Of a stretch of DNA of 64,000 bases, positions 50,926 to 60,432 are shown piece after piece; within the stretch, counting starts at the first letter, position 1, and the number at the start of each line of letters is the position of its first letter. The notes below the pieces were generated by a model. That model saw nothing but the letters and a program-made list of their open reading frames with translations, was not told the origin of the DNA and did not search any database. A program made the position numbers and the translations under genes. Location: NCBI GenBank assembly GCA_046598395.1, contig JBKJIQ010000042.1, positions 24,180 to 88,179 on the forward strand, in the 5' to 3' direction. The DNA comes from JAENVU01 sp046598395 (lineage in GTDB: Bacteria > Actinomycetota > Acidimicrobiia > IMCC26256 > JAENVU01).

Positions 50926-51717
50926 TCAGATCGCGGTGGTGTCACCGGACGTGCTCGGCCCGGTCCGATCGGAGCGTCCCCACAGTTGTGCTCGCTCGGA
51001 GCCGAGGAGGTCGGCTTGCTTGCGACCGGGGAACAAAGACTCGCGCCGGGCTCGAAGTGCGGCGGAGCGTTTCACGATTGTCTGATCGAAGACCTGGAGG
51101 TCCTCGCCAACGACGAAGGGGTCGGTGGAGTCCAAGCTCTCCCATGAGAACGACCCCAACTCCGCCGCGGCCAGCGCATACGCGCGCAGGACTGGCGCCG
51201 GCGCCGAGAACATGACCACACCACTCTCTTTGCCTATCCATTCGCGCCATTGTTTGGCGTCCCAGGGCAACGCATCCTCATCCGCACGGGCCTTGGCCTC
51301 GAACGTCTTGGGATCGGCGAGCGCCCGGTCGAGACCGGCGGTGCGCAACCGCACGGTTCCGTCCGACGGAGTCGTCAACGGGAGTTGGGCCTTGAGTTCC
51401 GCCAGCATCTGGGCCGATGGAGTTCCCAAGTCCGAGTTCACCAGCACAATCGGCGCCGACGGTTCAGCACCGTTGGGAATCAGGAACGGGAGATCGAACA
51501 GAATCGCCGTGCGGGCGCGGTCCTGGAATGCCGAGGCCCACAGCAGGTGCGCGAGGCCTTCGAGACTGGCGAGGTCGGCTCGCAGATTGATGCCTGCGCT
51601 CGACGGCGCGGTGGCCAGCCGGACGGCACTGGATGGTCGGGGCGTGAGAATCGTCCACGGTGCCTGCCCAAGAAACATCTTGCGGCGATGGACTCGTACC
51701 GATGATCCCGTTTGCAT
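50926..51717 (-). CDS. Conserved-looking hypothetical protein, 263 aa
   Basis: Start taken at ATG 51717 (MQTGSSVRVHRRKMFLGQ). No signal peptide or membrane span. Features include LTPRPSSAVRLATAPSSAG, FQDRARTAILFDLPFLIPNG, and a C-terminal half rich in Trp/Glu (WDAKQWREWIGKESG) ending in a low-complexity Ser/Thr/Gly tail. Codon usage is like the neighbours, so it is a real gene. I do not recognise a family or function. It sits between trmO and a GNAT gene on the same strand. Confidence 0.7.
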   Translation of the reverse strand: MQTGSSVRVHRRKMFLGQAPWTILTPRPSSAVRLATAPSSAGINLRADLASLEGLAHLLWASAFQDRARTAILFDLPFLIPNGAEPSAPIVLVNSDLGTPSAQMLAELKAQLPLTTPSDGTVRLRTAGLDRALADPKTFEAKARADEDALPWDAKQWREWIGKESGVVMFSAPAPVLRAYALAAAELGSFSWESLDSTDPFVVGEDLQVFDQTIVKRSAALRARRESLFPGRKQADLLGSERAQLWGRSDRTGPSTSGDTTAI

Positions 51718-51775
51718 GAGCCCAGGATGACAGACCGCGGTCATTCTCCCGAACTGGCCGCGTCGACCGAACGGG

Positions 51776-52288
51776 TCAGGCGGCGGGATTGCGACGCGAG
51801 AAGACAATCTCCTCACCGTCGCGTGCCACTGCCCCCAGGCCGACTCGGTCGAACAATCGGTGCACGCGTTCATGTTCGATGTGAGCAACTGCGATCACGC
51901 GAGCAAGGTCGAGCGACCCGAAGAGATGCGTGATCACCACCTCCAAGGCTTCGGTCGCGTAGCCGACCCCCTGTGCTGAGGTAGCGAACGTCACTCCGAG
52001 TTCGGCGGTGGGCTCGTTCGCTTCCATGCGCACACCGATATCGCCGACCAGCCCGGAGCGTTCGCGGCGTTCCACTGCGAGCTGAGTCCATGCACCGCGT
52101 CGGAACAAGTCAGCGGTGGCCATCTCGGTGACCAGGGCGGTGGCCTCCGCATAGGAGTACGGGACATTCCACCCCTGCCAATGCGCCACGTCGAGGTCGT
52201 TACGGTAGGCATGAAACGCGTCGAGGTCATCAAGTGTGAACCCGCGCACGAGCAGCCGCTCGCTCGGGAGCAGACATTCGGTCGTCAC
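51776..52288 (-). CDS. GNAT family N-acetyltransferase (RimJ/RimL-like)
   Basis: 170 aa. LLPSERLLVRGFTLDDLDAFHAY at the N-terminus and the acetyl-CoA loop around SAQGVGYATEALEVVITHLF near residue 104 (QGxGYA) are typical of the Acetyltransf_3 group. It may acetylate ribosomal protein N-termini or small amines. Starts 10 nt after typA on the same strand, so they are probably co-transcribed. Confidence 0.9.
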   Translation of the reverse strand: MTTECLLPSERLLVRGFTLDDLDAFHAYRNDLDVAHWQGWNVPYSYAEATALVTEMATADLFRRGAWTQLAVERRERSGLVGDIGVRMEANEPTAELGVTFATSAQGVGYATEALEVVITHLFGSLDLARVIAVAHIEHERVHRLFDRVGLGAVARDGEEIVFSRRNPAA

Positions 52289-52298
52289 GAGCGAAATG

Positions 52299-54143
52299 TC
52301 AGGTCGCGCGGGGAGGCTTCTTCGAGTTCCGCATGCGGCCCCGCTGCGAAGCGTCGAGGATCACCTTGCGCAGGCGAACCGCGCTCGGGGTTACCTCGAC
52401 ACACTCATCGTCGGCAACGAACTCGAGCGCCTGCTCCAATGACATCGGGCGTGGCGGAGTGAGGCGAACGGTGTCGTCCGACCCCGACGCGCGCATGTTG
52501 GTGAGCTTCTTCTCACGCGTCGGATTCACATCCATCTCATCGGAACGAGACGACTCCCCCACGATCATGCCCTCGTACACATCCACTCCTGGTCCCACCA
52601 GGAGCTCGCCGCGCTCTTGAAGACTGAAGAGGGAATAGGCCGTGGTGGGACCGCGACGATCCGCGACCATCGAACCGCTCGGTCGGCTCCGCAACTCACC
52701 GAACCACGGCGCGTAGCCCTCGAAGACATGGTGGAGAATGCCGGTCCCTCGCGTCTCGGTCATGAACTCGGTTCGGAATCCCACCAGGCCGCGCGCCGGC
52801 ACGATGTACTCCAGGCGCACCCAGCCCGTGCCGTGGTTCACCATTTCTTCCATGCGGCCCTTGCGGACGGCGAGGAGTTGGGTGACCGCCCCGAGGAACT
52901 CCTCCGGGACGTCGATCGACGCATGCTCGATGGGTTCGTGGAGCTTCCCGTCTACCTCGCGGGTCACCACTTGCGGCTTGCCGACGGTGAGTTCGAAACC
53001 CTCGCGGCGCATGGTCTCGACGAGAATCGCGAGCTGGAGCTCGCCGCGTCCTTGAACTTCCCATGCGTCGGGGCGTTCCGTGGGGAGCACCCGCAGTGCA
53101 ACGTTGCCAACCAGTTCGGCTTCGAGTCGGTTCTTCAGCAACCGCGCGGTGAGCTTGGTGCCGTCCTGGCCCGACACCGGCGAGGTGTTGATCCCGATCG
53201 TCATCGAGAGGCTGGGCTCATCGATGGCCATGATCGGCAGAGCGACGGGGTTGTCCACGTCGGCGAGGGTCTCGCCGATCGTCACATCGGGGAGACCGGC
53301 GATTGCCACGATCTCTCCGGGGCCTGCGTCGGATGCGTCGAGGCGATCGAGTGACTCGGTCACGTACAGCTCGGTGATGCGCACCCGTTCCGTGATCCCG
53401 TCGACGCGACACCACGCAACCGTCTGACCCTTCGCAATGGTTCCTTCGTGTACCCGACACAATGCGAGTCGGCCGACGTAGGGCGATGCGTCCAAGTTGG
53501 TGACGAGCGCTTGAAGCGGCGCGCCGGGTGTGTACTGCGGCGCGGGGATGCGATCAAGCAACAGCTCGAACAGCGGCTTGAGGTCGCTGCCTTCGACATC
53601 CGCATCCATACTCGCCCAACCGGCGCGGGCATTCGTGTACACGATCGGGAAGTCGATCTGCTCTTCGTTCGCGTCGAGATCGAGGAACAGCTCGTACACC
53701 TCGTCGACCACCTCGGCGATACGCGCGTCGGGGCGGTCCACCTTGTTGATCACGAGGATCACCGGCAAGTTCGAAAGCAGCGCCTTTCGCAAGACGAAGC
53801 GAGTCTGGGGAAGTGGGCCCTCGCTGGCATCAACCAGGAGAAGCACCCCATCCACCATCGTCAGGCCGCGTTCCACCTCGCCACCGAAGTCGGCGTGGCC
53901 CGGCGTGTCGATGATGTTGATCTTCACGCCGCCATACCGCACCGCGGCGTTCTTGGCGAGGATCGTGATGCCCTTCTCGCGCTCGAGGTCGTTCGAGTCC
54001 ATGACGCGCTCGTTCACGTCCTGGTTGGCGCGAAATGCTCCGGTCTGCCAGAGCATGGCGTCCACGAGTGTGGTTTTGCCGTGGTCAACGTGGGCGATGA
54101 TCGCAACATTGCGCAGATCGTCGCGGGAGGCGCGCACGGACAT
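52299..54143 (-). CDS. typA: Translational GTPase TypA/BipA
   Basis: 614 aa from ATG 54143. G1 AHVDHGKTTLVDAML near residue 17, G3 DTPGHADFGGEVERGL near 78, G4 NKVDRPDAR near 135, followed by beta-barrel domain 2 and the EF-G-like domains III and V. The BipA-specific C-terminal domain contains ARGLVGFRTEFMTETRGTGI. Binds the ribosome and aids 50S assembly and stress adaptation. The long frame extension upstream of 54143 overlaps the divergent deacylase gene and is not used. TACACT (plus-strand 54172-54177) could be its -10. Confidence 0.96.
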   Translation of the reverse strand: MSVRASRDDLRNVAIIAHVDHGKTTLVDAMLWQTGAFRANQDVNERVMDSNDLEREKGITILAKNAAVRYGGVKINIIDTPGHADFGGEVERGLTMVDGVLLLVDASEGPLPQTRFVLRKALLSNLPVILVINKVDRPDARIAEVVDEVYELFLDLDANEEQIDFPIVYTNARAGWASMDADVEGSDLKPLFELLLDRIPAPQYTPGAPLQALVTNLDASPYVGRLALCRVHEGTIAKGQTVAWCRVDGITERVRITELYVTESLDRLDASDAGPGEIVAIAGLPDVTIGETLADVDNPVALPIMAIDEPSLSMTIGINTSPVSGQDGTKLTARLLKNRLEAELVGNVALRVLPTERPDAWEVQGRGELQLAILVETMRREGFELTVGKPQVVTREVDGKLHEPIEHASIDVPEEFLGAVTQLLAVRKGRMEEMVNHGTGWVRLEYIVPARGLVGFRTEFMTETRGTGILHHVFEGYAPWFGELRSRPSGSMVADRRGPTTAYSLFSLQERGELLVGPGVDVYEGMIVGESSRSDEMDVNPTREKKLTNMRASGSDDTVRLTPPRPMSLEQALEFVADDECVEVTPSAVRLRKVILDASQRGRMRNSKKPPRAT

Positions 54144-54260
54144 ACAAGACTTTCCGAGAGGGGAGCCGATCAGTGTACCTCGATCGGGCACTCGCCCAGG
54201 ACTCGCCCCGGGTTGACCAGGGGTAACGTCCGGCCCAGCCGACGACGAGGGGATCATCTC

Positions 54261-55946
54261 ATGGCGCCAGATCTCGTAATTCGGGGCGGGACGATCGTGG
54301 ACGGGACGGGAACGCCTGGCTTTCCCGCCGATATCGCAGTGAACGGCGGTGTCATCACGGAGATCGCTCCGTTCCTCACGGGCGATCGCGTGCTCGATGC
54401 CACAGAGCAGATTGTCTCTCCCGGCTTCATCGATATCCACTCGCACTACGACGCGCAGGTGTTTTGGGATCCCGCGCTCACGCCATCGAGCTTCCACGGT
54501 GTCACGAGCGTCATTGCCGGCAACTGCGGCTTCTCGATCGCGCCGTGCCATCCGCAGGATCGCGATCTGTTGGCGCGCACGCTCCAACACGTGGAGGACA
54601 TGAACCTCGACACCCTCGCCGCCGGGATCCCGTGGGACTTCGAGACCTTCCCCGAATACCTCGACTCCGTAGAACGTCACGGCACCGCGCTCAACTACGG
54701 CGTTTACATCGGCCACACCGCGCTCCGCCTCTATGTGATGGGCGAGGCGGGTTACGACCGTGATCCGGACGCGGCCGAACTCGCCGAGATGCAGTCCATC
54801 GTTCGCACCGCGATGGAAGCCGGCGCCATGGGATTTGCGACGAGTTCGTCGGGAACCCACAACGGCGACGGCGGCCGACCGGTGCCGAGCCGCCGCGCCG
54901 ATCTCGCCGAGGTCGAGGCCTTGCTCCAACCGTTACACGACCTCGAGAAGGGGGTCGCGGCGCTGCTTCCGGGGGAGAAGATCAAACACGCCGATGTCTA
55001 CGGCCTGCAAGCCCGTATTGGCCGTCCGCTCACCTGGACTGCGCTACTCACCGTGAAGGGCTACCCGTGGCACAAAGGAATCATCACCGATAACAACGCC
55101 GCACGGGAGAACGGTGGCCAGGTGTGGCCGCAGATCTCCGTGCGTCCGCTCGCGTTCCAGATGAACCTGCGTGAACCCTTCACCTTCAACATGGCTCCGG
55201 CGTTTGCCGCCCTGATGGGCGCCACGAATGAGGAGCGCCTCAGGGCGTATCGAGACAACGTGTGGCGTCGGAACGCGCTGGAAGATCTCGAGACCAAGAC
55301 CCTGATCCGACCGAACTGGGCGGCGCTCGAGGTGGCCGAGTCTGGGGTACACCCCGAGCTCATCGGTCGTCGCGTTGCCGAGCTCGCCCAGGATCGCGGA
55401 TGCTCCCCTCTCGACCTGATGATCGACCTGGCGCTGGAGGAGAACCTCGACACGCGCTTTCGCAGCGTTCTGGCGAACAACGATCCCGACGCGATTGCCT
55501 GGCTCCTCCAACAAGAGGGTTGCCTGATCGGACTCGCGGACTCAGGGGCGCACGTGAGCCAGTTGTGCGACGCGTGCATGCCCACCGATTTGCTCGGTAC
55601 CTGGGTCCGGGACAAAGGAGTGATCACCGTCGAACGGGCGGTCCACAAACTCACGGCCGAGCCCGCCGCGGTCTACGGGCTCGACACGCCTGGCGTCAAC
55701 GGATCCGTCGGCCGGGGCCGGCTGCAAGTTGGGATGGCCGCGGACATCACCGTCTTCGATCCGGCCACGGTTGCTCCTGGTCCACTGCGTCGGATTCGCG
55801 ACTTTCCCGCCAACGGTGAGCGCCTCACCGCCGATCGCCCGATCGGAATGACGCACACGCTCGTGAATGGTGTTCCCATTCGCGTCGATGGAACACCGAA
55901 CGCCGAAGGTGTGGCCCGAATGCCGGGTGCGATCCTGCGCAGCTGA
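54261..55946 (+). CDS. N-acyl-D-amino-acid deacylase (D-aminoacylase, amidohydrolase)
   Basis: 561 aa from ATG 54261 behind GAGGGG. Starts DLVIRGGTIVDGTGTPGFPADIAV; metal-binding FIDIHSHYDAQVFWDP near residue 60, GNCGFSIAPC near 88, YIGHTALR near 150, LADSGAHVSQLCDAC near 420. The C-terminal PAAVYGLDTPGVNGSVGRG and GMAADITVFDP close the barrel. Hydrolyses N-acyl-D-amino acids or related amides. Divergent from typA; ends 24 nt from a convergent membrane glycosyltransferase gene. Confidence 0.92.
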   Translation: MAPDLVIRGGTIVDGTGTPGFPADIAVNGGVITEIAPFLTGDRVLDATEQIVSPGFIDIHSHYDAQVFWDPALTPSSFHGVTSVIAGNCGFSIAPCHPQDRDLLARTLQHVEDMNLDTLAAGIPWDFETFPEYLDSVERHGTALNYGVYIGHTALRLYVMGEAGYDRDPDAAELAEMQSIVRTAMEAGAMGFATSSSGTHNGDGGRPVPSRRADLAEVEALLQPLHDLEKGVAALLPGEKIKHADVYGLQARIGRPLTWTALLTVKGYPWHKGIITDNNAARENGGQVWPQISVRPLAFQMNLREPFTFNMAPAFAALMGATNEERLRAYRDNVWRRNALEDLETKTLIRPNWAALEVAESGVHPELIGRRVAELAQDRGCSPLDLMIDLALEENLDTRFRSVLANNDPDAIAWLLQQEGCLIGLADSGAHVSQLCDACMPTDLLGTWVRDKGVITVERAVHKLTAEPAAVYGLDTPGVNGSVGRGRLQVGMAADITVFDPATVAPGPLRRIRDFPANGERLTADRPIGMTHTLVNGVPIRVDGTPNAEGVARMPGAILRS

Positions 55947-55970
55947 GAACGAGCGGAAGAGTGGCGGGGT

Positions 55971-58073
55971 TCAGGGACACGCGAGTCGCAACCGTCCGCG
56001 CACTTTGAACAACGTGCTGGTGGCATCGCGTTCGATCACCCGCACCGACGGTGATCGGGCCACCCAGTCCCGTGCGGGCGCCTCCTTGGGAACACTGTCC
56101 TTCGCATACAGCACGAACCGCGGGTTCTGCTGCCGCAGCGCGCGTTCCCACTCCCGGCACCGCACTGCGGCGAGATTCGAGCCCGTCGAGAACGACGGTG
56201 GTGACACCACGACAACGGTGTTCGCAAAACTCGGCCCGAAGAACGGATAGAACTGCACGGTGTCGAACGGCGCGACCGAGGTGGCGTCCTTCCGGCTCAA
56301 GAATTCGTTGGCGCGGTCCAAGCGAAGTCCAGCTCCCTGCGCGTACCGGTGGGTGAGATAGTGCCGCTGCACGACGAAGCCGCCGAATACGATGGCGACT
56401 ACTACGGGCACGACGAGCAGCACCCGCATCGGACGGCCCCCCCAGCGGGCGAGCGCAACCACCATTCCGATCACGACGACGACGAGCACGCTGAGCAGAC
56501 GATCACTGGGTCGCCACGGAGCAAATCGATCGAGGTTCGCTCCGGATGCGTTGACGGTGATGAGGATCACGCCGGTAACTGATGCGAGCAAGCGCCACCA
56601 GAATCTCGCTCGGTCCAACCGGAGCGCGAGTGGAAGCAACACGAGCCCCGTCAGCAACGCAGGGCTCGCGTAGCGGGCCGTGTAGGAGAACGCGATCCCC
56701 CCGAGTTCCATGGTGAACGGCATCGTCAGATACCCGAGTCCGGCGGCCACCGTCACCGCTCCGGCCAACCGCTCCGCGGGTCGGCGTCCTCGACCGATGA
56801 TGAGCAGGCCCGCCAGGCCCGGTGCGGCCACAAACAGCGGCCACGCTCGCCCGAACGCGAGACGAAGCCCCGGTCGGAATACCTCCGACCAGACATGCGC
56901 CTCGAAGAGGTGGTCCGCCACCGAAGCATTGTCGGCGAGATGCTCGCGAGCGGGAAAGTGCAACGGCCCGACGTTCAACTCATACCAAGGCAGCGGGTTT
57001 CCGGCCCGTGCCCAGTTCCGCACGAACCAAAAGGCCCCGAAGGCGACGAGCGGAAGGAGCCACGCCATCGCGAGTGTCAAGCGTCGCCGGCGCGCGGCGA
57101 TCACCAGCAACGCGAGCGTGAGGACCGTGATGGGGACGGCAACAGTGAGCTTCGTGCCCAGTGACAGTGCGGCTGCAATCGCTGCGAAGCTGATCGGTAC
57201 CGGTTCGAGGCCGCCTTCAATCAGCACCGCGATCGCCACGAGCAACAAGGCGGCGCACGCGAAGTCATTCGTGGCCTGGCCGGGATGGGTGCCGACGATG
57301 GCGGGAAGACCCAGCACCACCGCGGCGGCGGTCACACAGATCGCGCCGAGACCACGGCGCCGCCCAATGCAATATGCCGCCAGGACCGCAATCGCGCCGA
57401 ACCCGAGATTGAGCACGGGTGACAGCAGGTCGCGGTCGAAAGGAAAGAAGGTGAGCGCATGGAACATCTGGCTGTTGGCCGGGAAATAGCCTTGGGCTGC
57501 GGCGCCGAGGTCGGGGAAGATGTCGAGTCTCCCGGTCTGGACGAACCGGGCCGCGAACACTCCGTGGTACCAAAGCGTGTCGCCTTCGGTCATTCCATGA
57601 CCCAATGCCCATGCCGTGTGGCTCACCCATTGCGCACCAACAACGCTGAGCGCAACGACTGCGGCGACGGATTCAAAGCGACGACTCGATTGTCGCTTCT
57701 CGTCCCGCTCGTCAGCGCCGACCATCGGCTCGTCCGGTGGGCTCGGCAACCAATGTCGAGCAGCCACCCCGAGGATCACGGAGACACCGACCAGGCTCAC
57801 GAAGAGGGGCCAGCCGGCGAACCAGTGCAGCCCACCCAACATCAGGCTCGTGAAGGTAACGATCGCGAGGCCAATCACACACTCGACCAACCGAGCCGAT
57901 GCGCCCGATGCCCACGACAATCCAAGGGATCGCCGGACCTGCACCGCCGCCCACCCCAGGGTGCCGAGCACAATCGCGAGGATCGCAACGCCGAGCGTGA
58001 AGCGTTCCCACGACAACGGTTGCAATCCCGAACCTGCGGACAGCCGTGCGACGACCAGCGTTGCTACCGACAC
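55971..58073 (-). CDS. Large GT-C-like integral membrane protein
   Basis: 700 aa with about 13-14 spans. GMTEGDTLWYHGVFAARFVQTG and AQGYFPANSQMFHALTFF between spans contain the acidic, donor-binding first external loop seen in GT-C transferases. The C-terminal ~110 residues form a soluble domain. The start at GTG 58073 is doubtful: a strong hairpin directly precedes it and would hide any ribosome site, so a later codon may be used. Divergent from the DUF2142 gene. Confidence 0.75.
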   Translation of the reverse strand: MSVATLVVARLSAGSGLQPLSWERFTLGVAILAIVLGTLGWAAVQVRRSLGLSWASGASARLVECVIGLAIVTFTSLMLGGLHWFAGWPLFVSLVGVSVILGVAARHWLPSPPDEPMVGADERDEKRQSSRRFESVAAVVALSVVGAQWVSHTAWALGHGMTEGDTLWYHGVFAARFVQTGRLDIFPDLGAAAQGYFPANSQMFHALTFFPFDRDLLSPVLNLGFGAIAVLAAYCIGRRRGLGAICVTAAAVVLGLPAIVGTHPGQATNDFACAALLLVAIAVLIEGGLEPVPISFAAIAAALSLGTKLTVAVPITVLTLALLVIAARRRRLTLAMAWLLPLVAFGAFWFVRNWARAGNPLPWYELNVGPLHFPAREHLADNASVADHLFEAHVWSEVFRPGLRLAFGRAWPLFVAAPGLAGLLIIGRGRRPAERLAGAVTVAAGLGYLTMPFTMELGGIAFSYTARYASPALLTGLVLLPLALRLDRARFWWRLLASVTGVILITVNASGANLDRFAPWRPSDRLLSVLVVVVIGMVVALARWGGRPMRVLLVVPVVVAIVFGGFVVQRHYLTHRYAQGAGLRLDRANEFLSRKDATSVAPFDTVQFYPFFGPSFANTVVVVSPPSFSTGSNLAAVRCREWERALRQQNPRFVLYAKDSVPKEAPARDWVARSPSVRVIERDATSTLFKVRGRLRLACP

Positions 58074-58096
58074 GGGCGTCAGAGTACCGACGCCCG
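58073..58096 (-). promoter_or_regulatory. Hairpin immediately ahead of the GT-C start codon
   Basis: CGGGCGTC-AGAGTACC-GACGCCCG is a perfect 8-bp stem with an 8-nt loop, ending at the proposed GTG start. It would block ribosome loading if transcribed, or it may be a dyad operator between divergent genes. Confidence 0.4.
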
Positions 58097-58218
58097 AACC
58101 CTACGGAGCGCCAGCCCACCACATGCGCCGAGACAACCCGATGCCATGACTACCGTGTGGACATGCGTTGCCCCCCGCGCCCGGATGCCGCGATGGCCTG
58201 GGCTCGGCGCAGTTCCTC

Positions 58219-59751
58219 GTGATCGATCCCTCCGAGCCGCGGCGCAGCACTTGGTGGGCGCTCTTTGCGATATTACTCGTGGGAATTCTCGCCTGGTCCA
58301 TTGCAACCCCACTGATGTCGGGCCCGGATGAGGGCGCCCACGCCAGCCGAGCGGCATCGGTGGCGCGCGGACAACTGACCGGCCCGCTACGAAAACTCAT
58401 CATCGATAACTGGGTTGTCCAGGTGCCGGAAGCGTTTGCCCACAGCGGTCGAGCCAACTGCTTCTTCGACGCACCGTTTGCCCCGACCCATGTGGGTCCC
58501 GCAAGTCTCACCCCGGCCTGCGTAGGGTCCTTCGACGGGTCCAATCGCCTCGTTGACGATCTCACGTACGAGTTCCGCGGCACCCCCCACATCTACGGCC
58601 TCCTCGGACTCCCCTCGCTCGTGTTTCCCGACGGTCGGGGCATGTGGCTCATGCGAGTCATCAACGCCCTGATCTGCGCGGCCTTGCTGGCGAGCGCGTG
58701 TATGTCTGCGCTCCACCGCCCCGGACGACGCCTGGCGATCGTCGGCGTCCTGGCCTCCATGACGCCGATGGTCTGGTATCTCGCCGGTTTGGTCAATCCG
58801 AACAGCATCGAGATCGCCGCCGCCATCTGCTTGTGGTCGTCTGCGATCGGGCTCGCGATGCACGACGCAACGGAGTCAGATCACCGCCTCGTCACCCGTT
58901 CCGGAATCGCGCTGGCGATCCTGGTTGGGATCCGCGCTCTTGGCCCTGCCTTTGCCCTTGCGGTATTCGTGGCATGTGGTGCTCTCGCGTCGAGGGCGCG
59001 TCTGCGTGAACTCTGGCATCGCCGAGACGTTCGGACCTGGGGTTGCGTTGCCTTCGTGAGTACTGCCGTGACCGCGCTCTGGGTGCTGCGGGCCGGCACC
59101 CCCAACGAAGCGCCGTATCGCACCATTGGATTCAGCCGAGCCGCGGATCGGTTACCGATGATGTGGCGCCAAACGGTCGGCGCGTTCGCCACGGGATATC
59201 TCCCACTCCCACGGCTGGTGGCCTACGGCTGGGGTGCGATCGTGATCGTCGGACTCGCCGTTGCATTCGGCCGGATCACTGCTCGGCAGCGCGTGATACT
59301 GGGCGCAGCGGTGGCGGCCGCGATTGCGTTGTCGGTCGGCGCAGACGGATTCGGACTTCCCAACATCGGCTTCGATTGGCAAGGCCGCTATGGACTACCC
59401 CTGACCGCGGGCGCGGTGATGCTCGCATTCGCGCTTCCACCGGATCGGGGTCGACCGATTCGAACGTTCGGCGCCACCGCGATCGGGTTCCTGCTCGTGG
59501 GCCACGTCGCGGCCTACATGGCAATCGGCCGTCGGCTGGGCATGGGAGTCGTCAGTGGCAACAACATCCTCGACTACGTGATCCGGCCGCGTTGGGAACC
59601 GGGACTCCCGTCGGGAGTCCTCCTCGCAGTCATGACGTTGGTGGTCTTGGCCCTCGGAGCGATGTTCATTCCGCTCCTCCTGCGTGCTCCCAAGCCGGAC
59701 CGGGAACCGACGGGGCCGAGCCTCCGCGAGTCACGGCTATCGTCGACCTGA
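58219..59751 (+). CDS. DUF2142-type membrane protein
   Basis: 510 aa from GTG 58219 (outer limit TTG 58168). Begins with a span and ATPLMSGPDEGAHASRAASVARGQL, where GPDE is the DUF2142 signature in the first external loop. About ten more spans follow. DUF2142 proteins occur in rhamnan/glycan and O-antigen loci and resemble GT-C enzymes. The stop overlaps the following methyltransferase gene by one base, suggesting a joint role in building a methylated glycan. Confidence 0.85.
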   Translation: MIDPSEPRRSTWWALFAILLVGILAWSIATPLMSGPDEGAHASRAASVARGQLTGPLRKLIIDNWVVQVPEAFAHSGRANCFFDAPFAPTHVGPASLTPACVGSFDGSNRLVDDLTYEFRGTPHIYGLLGLPSLVFPDGRGMWLMRVINALICAALLASACMSALHRPGRRLAIVGVLASMTPMVWYLAGLVNPNSIEIAAAICLWSSAIGLAMHDATESDHRLVTRSGIALAILVGIRALGPAFALAVFVACGALASRARLRELWHRRDVRTWGCVAFVSTAVTALWVLRAGTPNEAPYRTIGFSRAADRLPMMWRQTVGAFATGYLPLPRLVAYGWGAIVIVGLAVAFGRITARQRVILGAAVAAAIALSVGADGFGLPNIGFDWQGRYGLPLTAGAVMLAFALPPDRGRPIRTFGATAIGFLLVGHVAAYMAIGRRLGMGVVSGNNILDYVIRPRWEPGLPSGVLLAVMTLVVLALGAMFIPLLLRAPKPDREPTGPSLRESRLSST

Positions 59752-60413
59752 TGGATCGCTGGGTCAACGCCAACCAGCAGGCCCACTGGGACAAGCGCAC
59801 CTTCTACCGCGACGCCACGGACCGGACTGCGGAGGCGTTCACCGTTCCCAAGATCGAGTGGTTCTGCGAACAGTTCGGCATCACTGACGACGCCAGCGTG
59901 CTCGATGTGGGTGCGGGTGCCGGGATGTTCACGTACTGGTGGTCCCAGCGTCTCCGCACGGTGACGGGTCTCGAACTCTCCGAGAACATGATCAGCCGTA
60001 GTCCCGTGCCCGAGCTCATGCAGCTCGGCGACGCCTACGAACTGCCGTTCCCGGACAACACCTTCGATCTCGTCTTCGCCGGAAATCTGTTGCATCATCT
60101 CGAACGGCCCGTCGACGCGCTGCGCGAGATGGGACGGGTCGCTCGCGTCGGCGTGGCGATCTGCGAACCGAATCGCAATCATCCGCCGATGGCTGCCTTC
60201 GGGATCGTGTCGAGTGTGTGCAGGGGGTTGTTGCACTACTCACGCGCCAACCTGGCGGGCCTCGCAACCGAAGCCGGCCTCGATGTTCGTGGTGTTCGCC
60301 TCCACGGCTACATCTACGAGAACCGATCCCCTGCGGCGTCGATCCCTCTCGCGACGAAACTCGAGACGCTGCTCCCGGGTGGCGCGTACATTCTCCTCGC
60401 CGCGACCCCTTGA
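59751..60413 (+). CDS. Class I SAM-dependent methyltransferase (Methyltransf_11)
   Basis: 220 aa from ATG 59751. NQQAHWDKRTFYRDATDR at the N-terminus, motif I VLDVGAGAGMFTYWW near residue 49, GLELSENMI near 72, DNTFDLVFAGNLLHHL near 103. Co-translated with the DUF2142 membrane protein. The methyl acceptor is probably a sugar or lipid intermediate. Confidence 0.88.
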   Translation: MDRWVNANQQAHWDKRTFYRDATDRTAEAFTVPKIEWFCEQFGITDDASVLDVGAGAGMFTYWWSQRLRTVTGLELSENMISRSPVPELMQLGDAYELPFPDNTFDLVFAGNLLHHLERPVDALREMGRVARVGVAICEPNRNHPPMAAFGIVSSVCRGLLHYSRANLAGLATEAGLDVRGVRLHGYIYENRSPAASIPLATKLETLLPGGAYILLAATP

Positions 60414-60432
60414 TTCCGAGCGCCCGGACGAG

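Noticed and set aside
53448..54260. 271-codon N-terminal extension of the deacylase frame
   Set aside because: It lies antisense to typA, and homologous D-aminoacylases start at the DLVIRGG segment just after ATG 54261, which has its own ribosome site.
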